DNA of 13,979 nucleotides from Dehalococcoidales bacterium (lineage in GTDB: Bacteria; Chloroflexota; Dehalococcoidia; Dehalococcoidales; JAQTRN01): assembly GCA_028711795.1 (NCBI GenBank), contig JAQTRN010000001.1, positions 1 through 13,979 of the forward strand, written 5' to 3'. The notes under the pieces were generated by a model. The model did not search any database. It was not told the origin of the DNA and saw only the letters and a program-made list of their open reading frames with translations. The position numbers were made by a program, and so were the translations under genes. Shown piece after piece: positions 1 through 4,830 of the stretch (position 1 is its first letter; each line of letters starts with the position of its first letter).

Positions 1-1
1 T

Positions 2-121
2 AACGTCATCCGGGTGGAAGTTGTCAAGAAGATGGCGCGAGTCCAGAAAACTGGAATCGTCTGCCCGGACTGTTACAGACCGACAGACACGGTAATCTGG
101 GGCGCTCACAAGGCGGTGTGA
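2..121 (+). CDS. 3' end of a gene with a Cys-pair motif (partial)
   Basis: An open frame enters from the left edge and ends at TGA 119-121, leaving 39 C-terminal residues. The visible part contains a CPDC pair followed by YRPTDT, which looks like half of a zinc ribbon, but the other half is not visible. The next gene starts two bases after the stop, which supports a real translated end in an operon. The family is not recognisable. Position upstream of a lysis cassette suggests a late (structural or accessory) phage gene, by context only. Confidence 0.5.
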   Translation, partial: NVIRVEVVKKMARVQKTGIVCPDCYRPTDTVIWGAHKAV

Positions 122-122
122 T

Positions 123-347
123 ATGTCCAACACCCTCTATCCCGTCTGGGCGGCCAAGATGCCGGACGGTAACTACGCCGTGATGTGGATGGACGGGGCT
201 TTTGTCTGGACTATCTCCGAGTTCGAGAACCTTTACGACTATGGGCTTTGGCTACAGAGCCTGGTGGCAGTTTACGAAGCCGAGAAACACCCTGTGCCGG
301 ATTACCTCAAGCAGTTTTTCGGGGGAGGTGGCAACTATGGTCGCTGA
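123..347 (+). CDS. hypothetical small phage protein, 74 aa
   Basis: The ATG lies one base after the preceding stop, and the C-terminus overlaps the start of the following gene by 11 bases. The protein is acidic and aromatic (several Trp, Tyr and Phe), with no signal peptide, membrane segment or Cys motif. It ends in a glycine stretch that is partly dictated by the ribosome binding site of the next gene (GGGGGAGGTGG), so its end may be unconstrained. I do not recognise the family. Its place directly before the endolysin candidate suggests a late-operon accessory protein, which is inference. Confidence 0.6.
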   Translation: MSNTLYPVWAAKMPDGNYAVMWMDGAFVWTISEFENLYDYGLWLQSLVAVYEAEKHPVPDYLKQFFGGGGNYGR

Positions 348-933
348 ACTTACTCTCTCCTCAGCCCTGTGCTTGGAAACCACTCATGTGATAGACACCT
401 CCGTGATTGACTTGGGCGATATTGTCACCTGCAAACGGGGTACGAAGTTTCCCGAATGTCTTTACACCATTCCCCTGCCCCTGGCCCTCAAACACTACTA
501 TCCCGAATGGGATATGTGGGACTGGCATACAATGCCGATAATCAACCTCAATCCCCTGCAAGTTTTATCTGCCGAGCCCGGCGGGGTGAGAATCCGAAAC
601 CTCTCCGACTATCCCGAATATCGGATTTATAGATGGCTGCCTAATCCGCCGGAGGGGACGGACGTTGCTGTTTTTGTTTCCCAGCGCCTGGGTTGCGGGT
701 ATGACTTCACCGCCTACCCCCTGGCCGCCCTGCAACGGGTAGTCATTAACTGGTGGCACATGCCCAGGATACTCAATTCCCGCTATTACTGCTGGGAACT
801 GACAGATGAGTTCTGCACCTGCTTTGGCCGCCCCTGGCCGGGGAGTGCTGAAGTACATCACCTCTACCCATTGTTACCGGAGTTCCGGCGCCAGGCTGGA
901 CGCCCTATCGCGGTGGCGGAAAAAGGCGGCTAG
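337..933 (+). CDS. putative endolysin, permuted papain-like (NlpC/P60, YiiX-type) amidase/peptidase
   Basis: The start is set at ATG 337 because it follows a GGGGGAGGTGG ribosome binding site; the frame is open further upstream but overlaps the previous gene. The 198-residue product shows the order expected of circularly permuted NlpC/P60 (YiiX/YaeF-like) enzymes: an LGDIV strand at about residues 26-30, a His in DWHTMPI (H64), an acidic turn SAEPGGV at 79-85, a GYDF motif at 121-124, and a Cys in RYYCWELTDEF (C152). In this family the Cys and His form the catalytic pair that cleaves amide bonds in peptidoglycan or lipids. No signal peptide is seen, so export would depend on a holin, and a holin-like gene follows directly. 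The assignment rests on motif order only. A non-lytic amidase role is the alternative. Confidence 0.6.
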   Translation: MVAELTLSSALCLETTHVIDTSVIDLGDIVTCKRGTKFPECLYTIPLPLALKHYYPEWDMWDWHTMPIINLNPLQVLSAEPGGVRIRNLSDYPEYRIYRWLPNPPEGTDVAVFVSQRLGCGYDFTAYPLAALQRVVINWWHMPRILNSRYYCWELTDEFCTCFGRPWPGSAEVHHLYPLLPEFRRQAGRPIAVAEKGG

Positions 934-948
934 GAAAGGACTAACCCA

Positions 949-1197
949 ATGGAAACGACAATCATCTACGGGCTGGTGCAGTTGGGGGGGATGGCGATAC
1001 TGGCGGCGATGGTGTTCTATTTCTATCGCATTGACCGAAACGATGCCATCAATAAACTGGCGGAGATTGCCAAGGCGGAGATTGAATGCCGGGACAAGGA
1101 ATCGGACAGCCGGCAGCAACTAGCCGCCGCTTTGAACAACATAGCGGTGGGAATGGCTAGTCTGAAGACACTCATCGAGACCCGGGGCAGAGGGTAG
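949..1197 (+). CDS. holin-like protein, one TM segment plus coiled coil (BhlA/UviB or XhlA-like)
   Basis: The 82-residue product has a hydrophobic helix at about residues 5-26, an abrupt charged boundary (YRIDRND), and then an amphipathic Glu/Lys/Ala-rich helix to the end. This N-in single-helix plan is that of BhlA/UviB-type and XhlA-type phage holins or holin-associated proteins, which permeabilise or anchor at the membrane and let the endolysin reach the wall. A ribosome binding site (AGGAAAGGA) precedes ATG 949. It directly follows the endolysin candidate and precedes a terminator, so the pair forms a terminal lysis cassette. A non-lytic membrane anchor remains possible. Confidence 0.6.
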   Translation: METTIIYGLVQLGGMAILAAMVFYFYRIDRNDAINKLAEIAKAEIECRDKESDSRQQLAAALNNIAVGMASLKTLIETRGRG

Positions 1198-1204
1198 CTG
1201 CTAA

Positions 1205-1220
1205 TATTTCCCAGGAAATA
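1205..1220. other. parS-like 16-bp palindrome, copy 1
   Basis: TATTTCCCAGGAAATA consists of 7-bp inverted arms around a central CA. An identical 16-mer lies at 10817-10832 inside the ParB-like gene. Architecture and several bases match the bacterial parS consensus TGTTTCACGTGAAACA (11 of 16 positions). This copy lies between the holin stop and the terminator, about 90 bp upstream of the early promoter. Binding by the ParB-like protein of this window is inference. Confidence 0.5.
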
Positions 1221-1224
1221 ACGG

Positions 1225-1254
1225 AGGGGCGGGCTAATCACCCGCCCCTTTTTT
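1225..1254 (+). terminator. Rho-independent terminator after the lysis genes
   Basis: A 9-bp perfect stem (1225-1233 with 1241-1249) with loop CTAATCA is followed by a run of T ending at 1254. The stem is GC-rich and the T-tract is clean, so this is a strong intrinsic terminator. It closes the operon that contains the endolysin and holin candidates and isolates it from the promoter 57 bp downstream. Confidence 0.9.
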
Positions 1255-1279
1255 GTTTGCCCTCTTTTTACAGCCCCTC

Positions 1280-1356
1280 AAAATTCCTCAGAAAATTCGA
1301 AATTTACCCCTTGACAAGCGTGATATACGGTGTATTATGGGTGTATGGAACAGATG
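1280..1356 (+). promoter_or_regulatory. sigma-70-type promoter with AT-rich upstream region and possible operator
   Basis: TTGACA (1311-1316) is a perfect -35 box, and TATTAT (1333-1338) is a five-of-six -10 box after a 16-bp spacer. Upstream is an AT-rich stretch with two AAAATTC repeats (1280-1286, 1292-1298) that could act as an UP element. GGTGTAT occurs at 1329-1335 and again at 1340-1346, an 11-bp period that puts both copies on one helix face across the -10 and start site. ATAC-GGT-GTAT at 1325-1335 is also a small dyad. Both are plausible repressor sites. The promoter would drive the early/replication genes. Confidence 0.75.
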
Positions 1357-1491
1357 AAATGTCCAACTTGCAAAAGCACCGCTCTGGTAAAGGTGGGGTT
1401 TCGATATATGAAAAACGGGAGGGCCCAACGTTATCAGTGCAGGCGGTGCCGTAAAGTAACATCCAAGCCCGAAGGTATCACCAATGGCTAG
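1345..1491 (+). CDS. small zinc-ribbon protein, 48 aa, possibly leaderless
   Basis: The product has two CxxC pairs (C6/C9 and C32/C35) separated by a basic, aromatic strand region (FRYMKNGRAQRYQC). This is the standalone form of the zinc ribbon found at the N-terminus of IS1/IS1595-type transposases and of some small transcription factors. Both Cys pairs are intact. No ribosome binding site precedes either possible start (ATG 1345 or ATG 1354). The predicted transcription start from the -10 box at 1333-1338 falls on about 1344-1346, so ATG 1345 would sit at the very 5' end of the mRNA. Its stop overlaps the start of the next gene. A DNA-binding regulator role is inference; it could instead be a transposase remnant. 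Confidence 0.65.
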   Translation: MEQMKCPTCKSTALVKVGFRYMKNGRAQRYQCRRCRKVTSKPEGITNG

Positions 1492-1690
1492 ATTCTACCG
1501 GGGGAACTCGGCACCGAGACAGGTAAGGGGTAATGGCTCCTGGAAGCGCAAGCCCCTCACCCGCGAGGAAGTGCTGGCGAACATGGAAGTGACGCTGGAT
1601 ACCTGGACTAAATTTCACGGCGAGGACAGCCCCATCGTCCAGCGACAGCGTGAGAGGATAGCCGAGTTTAAGGCGGCTTCAAATATTTAA
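1484..1690 (+). CDS. hypothetical small basic protein, 68 aa
   Basis: ATG 1484 overlaps the stop of the zinc-ribbon gene by 8 bases, and GAAGGT upstream can serve as ribosome binding site. The N-terminal 25 residues are Arg/Lys-rich with no structure evident (FYRGNSAPRQ), followed by two predicted helices (LTREEVLANMEVTLDTW and QRQRERIAEFKAA). The helical part resembles short phage early proteins of unknown role. There are no Cys motifs or membrane segments. The family is not recognised. Confidence 0.55.
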   Translation: MARFYRGNSAPRQVRGNGSWKRKPLTREEVLANMEVTLDTWTKFHGEDSPIVQRQRERIAEFKAASNI

Positions 1691-1694
1691 CGCA

Positions 1695-1725
1695 GGGGCC
1701 GGGGGAAATGGGAAGCCCCGGCCCC
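1695..1725 (+). promoter_or_regulatory. perfect 10-bp GC hairpin just upstream of a ribosome binding site
   Basis: GGGGCCGGGG (1695-1704) pairs perfectly with CCCCGGCCCC (1716-1725) around an 11-nt purine-rich loop. No T-tract follows; the next element is the AAAGGGGGAGAG ribosome binding site of the gene at 1740. It is therefore more likely an mRNA stability or processing element, or a translational control element, than a terminator. The purine-rich loop contains GGGAAG and may interact with other RNA. Function is inference. Confidence 0.55.
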
Positions 1726-1739
1726 AAAGGGGGAGAGAA

Positions 1740-1997
1740 ATGGTAACCGGAACCAAGCCCAAGAGCATCACCCGGAGCGTGTACGACAGAATCCTGGGGG
1801 AGTACGCCGACAAAGGCTTCCGGCTGGAATCGGACGGCGACCACCTGTTGTACCTCTACCACGAGGACGCTGACGAGAAGCCCATCGCGGTATTCAGCCA
1901 GACCGGAGTCCGGTTTGAGCCGAACGGCCAGAACACCATCCAGAACGTTTGCTGCCAGTATCTCAACGACAGACTGGCCGGGACGGGGGCGAAGTAG
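1740..1997 (+). CDS. hypothetical phage protein, 85 aa
   Basis: ATG 1740 follows a strong GGGGGAGAG ribosome binding site. The product is a soluble alpha/beta-looking protein: a helix (TRSVYDRILGEYADKG), strands (FRLESDGDHLLYLYHE, PIAVFSQTGVRFE) and a final helix (IQNVCCQYLNDRLAG). It has a Cys pair (VCCQ) but no zinc-ribbon arrangement. It stops immediately before the next gene's ATG, indicating co-translation. I do not recognise the family and no function is proposed. Confidence 0.6.
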   Translation: MVTGTKPKSITRSVYDRILGEYADKGFRLESDGDHLLYLYHEDADEKPIAVFSQTGVRFEPNGQNTIQNVCCQYLNDRLAGTGAK

Positions 1998-2189
1998 ATG
2001 CCCGCCAACATTAAGCCCGTCTCCGAGCACCTTGTCGAGGAAGAGGCCGAGCAGCTCCTGGACGAGTTCACCGATACATTCGACTGGCGATTCCTGGACG
2101 TAGACAAGAGGGCCCTGCGGGAGCTTATCGGCTACGCCCACGAGAGAGGATATCAGGCCGGGTACGGGGCCCGGCGGGAAGGAAAGTAG
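1998..2189 (+). CDS. hypothetical acidic helical protein, 63 aa
   Basis: The ATG directly abuts the previous stop, and its own stop directly abuts the next ATG, so the three genes from 1740 to 2843 are translationally coupled. The product is acidic in its first half (LVEEEAEQLLDEF) and ends in a basic tail (YGARREGK), with predicted all-helical structure. No motif is recognised. Conserved spacing with its neighbours suggests an accessory of the recombination genes that follow, which is inference. Confidence 0.55.
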   Translation: MPANIKPVSEHLVEEEAEQLLDEFTDTFDWRFLDVDKRALRELIGYAHERGYQAGYGARREGK

Positions 2190-2843
2190 ATGACTACGGA
2201 AAACACCACGCAAGCCATCATTGCCTTGAATCCGAGCCAAGACGAGAAAGCTGTCGCACTCTACAACGAGGCCCAGGGGCTTCTCAAGTATGCCGAGGGT
2301 GTCGTTATCCTCGGTGACGCAACTGTCAAGGGAGCGACCAACGACCTTTCGCTCATCGCCAAGCTCAAGAAGGCCCTGGAGGAAAGGCGCAAGGAATACA
2401 CCACACCGGTTAATGCCTATCTGAAGCAGGTCAACGACGCCTTCAAACTCTTCACGGCTCCCCTGGAGCAGGCGGACACCATCACTCGCGCCAAGATAAT
2501 GGACTACCGGCGTGAGCAGGAGCGCAAGGCTAGGGAAGCCGAGGAAATCAACCGCCTCAGGATGGAAGCCGCCCGCCGGGAAATGGAGCTCAAGGGCGAG
2601 CTCACCGAGGACGTCAGCCTGGTGGAGACACCGCCGGCGCCGCCCGCCCACGTGCGGGCTGACATCGGCGACATGGGGACGATGAAGGTGTGGAAGTTCG
2701 AGGTGGTGGACTTCGCCAAGCTACCCGACGAGTACAAGATGGTTGACGCCACAAAGCTCGGCAAGGTACTTCGGGCCGGGTTGCACAACATACCCGGCGT
2801 CAGAGCGTGGCAGGAAGAGACCCTGAAGGTCAACACGAGATAG
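2190..2843 (+). CDS. phage recombination-associated coiled-coil protein (unnamed family)
   Basis: The 217-residue product has an N-terminal helical region, a long charged coiled coil at about residues 95-140 (YRREQERKAREAEEI), a Pro-rich hinge (PPAPPAH, 148-154) and a compact C-terminal domain (165-215). That domain contains LPDEYKMVDATKLGKVLRAG followed by IPGVRAWQEE, a C-terminal signature I associate with phage proteins encoded beside ssDNA-annealing proteins and their exonucleases. It has no nuclease motif. A structural or partner role in phage recombination or replication is inferred from this context and from the following gene. The start is secured by GGAAAG and abutment with the previous stop. 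Confidence 0.6.
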   Translation: MTTENTTQAIIALNPSQDEKAVALYNEAQGLLKYAEGVVILGDATVKGATNDLSLIAKLKKALEERRKEYTTPVNAYLKQVNDAFKLFTAPLEQADTITRAKIMDYRREQERKAREAEEINRLRMEAARREMELKGELTEDVSLVETPPAPPAHVRADIGDMGTMKVWKFEVVDFAKLPDEYKMVDATKLGKVLRAGLHNIPGVRAWQEETLKVNTR

Positions 2844-2857
2844 GAAAGGGGAGAGAG

Positions 2858-3847
2858 ATGACACAGGAAAAATCCACCGATATTGTAGTTCAATCCTCAT
2901 CCGCGCTGGCGCTCCCGGATGAGAACACGTTCAAGCACGACTTGCAGTCCATCAACAAGTTCCAGCAGATTGTGCGGGCCAACATGATTGAGGGCCAGGA
3001 CTACGGCGTAATCCCGGGAACCGACAAACCATCCCTGTACAAGCCCGGCGCCGAGAAGATTACCAAGCTCCTGGGCCTCTGCGACCGGTACGAGGTCATC
3101 GAGAAGGTGCAGGACTGGGCGAAGCCCTTCTTCCACTACATGGTGAAGTGCCAGCTGATAGCCGCTAGTTCGGGCATTACCATCTCTGACGGCCTCGGTT
3201 CATGCAACAGCATGGAGGCCCGGTATCGCTGGAGAGACGCCAAGAAGAAGTGCCCGGAGTGCGGCAAGGAAACCATCATCAAGGGGAAAGAGGAATACGG
3301 CGGGGGTTGGATATGCTTTGGCAAGCTCGGCGGATGCGGGGCGAAGTGGCCGGGCGGGACGGAGGCAATTGAGAAGCAGGTTACCGGGCGGGTTGAGAAC
3401 GACGACATCTACAGTCTGGTGAACACCCTGCTAAAGATGGCCGAGAAGAGGGCCCTGGTGGATGCCGCGCTCCATGCCGGGCGGCTGTCCAATATCTTTA
3501 CCCAGGACGTGGAAGACATGCCCGCCTTCAGCTCTGATGCGAAGGCTGCTAAACCGGCAAATACTGAACCCGCTAAAGCGCAGCCGGCGAAGACCGCCGC
3601 CAAAGCCCCGGCCAATCCTGACGGCATTACCGAAGCCCAACTCAAGAAGCTCTTCGCCGCGGCCAAGGAAAAAGGGCTTGAGCATCAGACGGTGGTTGCC
3701 TACATGACGTCCGTCTATGGAGTATCTTCCAGCTCAGGTTTAACCAAGCGCCAGGCGTCTGAGCTGATAGAGGCCATTGAGCAGGGGAGTGTCGCCCCGG
3801 CCGCCGAAGCAAAACAGCCGGAGTTGACTGATGGCGACTTTAAATAG
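2858..3847 (+). CDS. candidate phage ssDNA-annealing/recombination protein with zinc-finger insert
   Basis: The start is placed at ATG 2858 because of the GGAAAGGGGAGAG ribosome binding site; the frame is open 17 codons further upstream into the previous gene. The product has 329 residues. An N-terminal domain carries the signature EGQDYGVIPGTDKPSLYKPG (45-64), known from a family of phage and plasmid proteins. A four-Cys insert (C132, C135, C153, C160) follows, then the helix NTLLKMAEKRALVDAAL (189-205) that recalls Erf/RecT/Rad52-like annealing proteins. After an Ala/Pro/Lys linker (225-254), a small C-terminal helical domain (ITEAQLKKLF to ASELIEAIE) matches the terminal domain seen in several such proteins. 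Single-strand annealing is inferred, not shown. It overlaps the next small gene by 17 bases. Confidence 0.65.
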   Translation: MTQEKSTDIVVQSSSALALPDENTFKHDLQSINKFQQIVRANMIEGQDYGVIPGTDKPSLYKPGAEKITKLLGLCDRYEVIEKVQDWAKPFFHYMVKCQLIAASSGITISDGLGSCNSMEARYRWRDAKKKCPECGKETIIKGKEEYGGGWICFGKLGGCGAKWPGGTEAIEKQVTGRVENDDIYSLVNTLLKMAEKRALVDAALHAGRLSNIFTQDVEDMPAFSSDAKAAKPANTEPAKAQPAKTAAKAPANPDGITEAQLKKLFAAAKEKGLEHQTVVAYMTSVYGVSSSSGLTKRQASELIEAIEQGSVAPAAEAKQPELTDGDFK

Positions 3848-3980
3848 TTGCCCCTTGAACCTTGTCTGCTTTGAGTCCTGCTACTGGTGGAAGGGCAGAT
3901 GTACCTATGGTGAAGGAAAGAAGGCCGGTGGTGATACCGGCCAGCCCGAAGAGCCTGACAAATCAGGCGGTAAAACCTGA
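3831..3980 (+). CDS. small Cys/Trp-rich protein, 49 aa
   Basis: An ATG inside the last codons of the recombination gene opens a frame with the dense motif CPLNLVCFESCYWWKGRCTY: four Cys (7, 13, 17, 24) and two Trp, followed by a hydrophilic Gly/Pro/Glu tail. Spacing suits a single metal-binding site. The 17-base overlap with the upstream stop suggests translational coupling. It also overlaps the following frame at 3907, so one of the two may be misassigned, but both carry coherent Cys motifs. The family and function are not known to me. Confidence 0.55.
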   Translation: MATLNSCPLNLVCFESCYWWKGRCTYGEGKKAGGDTGQPEEPDKSGGKT

Positions 3981-4098
3981 AGGTGCTTGCTTTCTTTGCA
4001 GCAACGACGGGTGGTGGTGGAGACCAGCGAACAACTGGGGGCCGGGAGAATGGCTCTGTAATCAATGCCACCCCGACCCAAGAACATTAACAAAATAG
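3907..4098 (+). CDS. small Trp-rich zinc-ribbon protein, 63 aa
   Basis: The product contains CFLC (C28, C31) and CNQC (C51, C54) separated by a Trp-rich loop (NDGWWWRPANNWGPGEW), then HPDP. This two-knuckle form is common at the C-terminus of phage primase- or replication-related proteins, but here it is free-standing. The start is uncertain: ATG 3907 has only a weak, distant GGAAGG; GTG 3928 after GAAAGAAGG is an alternative, and the frame is open upstream of both. It overlaps the Cys-rich gene at 3831 by 74 bases in another frame. A DNA- or protein-binding role is inferred. Confidence 0.5.
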   Translation: MVKERRPVVIPASPKSLTNQAVKPEGACFLCSNDGWWWRPANNWGPGEWLCNQCHPDPRTLTK

Positions 4099-4106
4099 CC
4101 AATAAG

Positions 4107-4406
4107 AGCCGACAGACGGTCTGATTCGTGATGGCCAATGTAGGCTTCTAATTGGGCCTTGAGACCACCCGAAAGGGCAGTGAGGCTAATTGTCCGAGTA
4201 GGGAGAAAACGTCCAAGTGTGAGCACCTTCTCTGAAACGTAAAAGAGAGGGAAAGCTGAAAGGTTCAAGAGTCGACAGAAGGCACTGGCTCAAGGCGAGC
4301 CCTGGCAGGTGAGGTATGGAGCGAAAGTAGTCCACCAGCCTGCCAGGGCTAAATGTCAAGAGGTAGCAAGGGAACTCATAGCTAAATAAGGGCTGGACAT
4401 GTCCAG
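4107..4406 (+). ncRNA. candidate structured RNA in a 319-bp gene-free region
   Basis: No convincing gene lies between 4099 and 4417; forward frames hold only peptides of about ten residues. The strand folds into several hairpins. CCC-GAAA-GGG (4168-4177) sits inside an outer helix formed by 4150-4159 and 4183-4191, with one bulge and one G-U pair. CCTTCTCT (4226-4233) pairs with 4244-4251. AGCCCTGGCAGG (4298-4309) pairs perfectly with 4339-4350 and encloses a second GAAA-capped stem (4313-4336). AGGGCT recurs at 4389-4394, allowing an alternative partner for 4298-4303, as in a switch. It precedes the DUF4406 gene by a few tens of bases, so it may be a long 5' leader (cis-regulatory) or a separate RNA. 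No known class was recognised. Confidence 0.45.
4393..4406. promoter_or_regulatory. perfect 14-bp palindrome upstream of the DUF4406 gene
   Basis: CTGGACATGTCCAG is a perfect inverted repeat placed directly before the G-rich ribosome binding site (GGGGTAGGGG) of the gene at 4418. As DNA it could be an operator; as RNA it can form a 6-bp hairpin close to the ribosome binding site. No second copy was seen in the window. Function is inference. Confidence 0.45.
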
Positions 4407-4417
4407 GGGTAGGGGTA

Positions 4418-4741
4418 ATGAAACAGGTAGTCTACATCGCAGGGCCATACTCTAGTAACCCGGAGGCCAATGTCCGCAAGGTAATGGATGTGGCTGATGA
4501 GCTGGTGCGTTTGGGCTTTACACCTTACCTGCCTCACCTCTCACACTTCTGGAATCGGGTATCCCCGAAGCCCTATGAGTTCTGGCTGGAATATGATTTG
4601 GCTATCCTGGCGAAGTGCGACTGTCTACTGCGTATCCCCGGTGAGAGCAAGGGGGCGGACGGGGAAGTGGAGTTTGCCTTGAGGAACTGGATACCGGTGT
4701 ACTACTCGGTTGAGGAATTAGTCAGGAGTTGGAGCGGATAA
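4418..4741 (+). CDS. DUF4406 / nucleoside 2-deoxyribosyltransferase-like protein
   Basis: The 107-residue product shows the Rossmann-like fold signatures of the nucleoside deoxyribosyltransferase superfamily: YIAGPYSSNPEANV (6-19), PYLPHLSHFW (36-45), a central YDLAILAKCDCLLRIPGESKGADGE (59-83) and IPVYY at 92-96. In characterised relatives, the acidic residue after GAD/GA and the Asp of CD act at the N-glycosidic bond; DUF4406 itself is uncharacterised as far as I know. Likely activities are transfer or hydrolysis of the glycosidic bond of deoxynucleosides or nucleotides, for pool adjustment or interference with host or rival nucleotides. Its stop overlaps the next start (TAATG). Confidence 0.75.
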   Translation: MKQVVYIAGPYSSNPEANVRKVMDVADELVRLGFTPYLPHLSHFWNRVSPKPYEFWLEYDLAILAKCDCLLRIPGESKGADGEVEFALRNWIPVYYSVEELVRSWSG

Positions 4742-4830
4742 TGTTTATCTTGAGTGCTTTTTTAGCAGCTGCCGTCTTGTATCTGATTACAACCAATCGC
4801 CAGATACGAAAGTTGGGCAGGAAGGCGTGA
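4741..4830 (+). CDS. 29-aa single-TM peptide
   Basis: ATG 4741 shares a base with the stop of the upstream gene (TAATG), and its stop overlaps the GTG of the methyltransferase gene (GTGA). The 29 residues give one hydrophobic helix (FILSAFLAAAVLYLI) followed by a basic tail (NRQIRKLGRKA). This fits an N-out/C-in membrane peptide. The precise double overlap argues that it is translated. It could be a small toxin-like, holin-like or superinfection-exclusion peptide, or only a coupling ORF; the sequence does not decide. Confidence 0.5.
   Translation: MFILSAFLAAAVLYLITTNRQIRKLGRKA

Noticed and set aside
1668..2651. Long reverse-strand open frame (327 codons), and similar ones at 6981-7820 and 10881-12011
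   Set aside because: They are antisense shadows of GC-rich forward genes with clear ribosome binding sites and family motifs; their products have biased, low-information composition.
4062..4268. 68-codon reverse-strand frame over the gene-free region
   Set aside because: It has no ribosome binding site or recognisable motif, overlaps a better forward zinc-ribbon gene and runs against the direction of all other genes.
4107..4406. Group I intron or RNase P RNA in the structured region
   Set aside because: GTTCAAGAGTCGACAGA and AAAGTAGTCC loosely resemble group I R and S elements, but only 3 bp of P7 can form and the S-like part is inside the loop of another helix. The RNase P universal core (GAGGAAAGTCC) is absent and the order of similar words is wrong.
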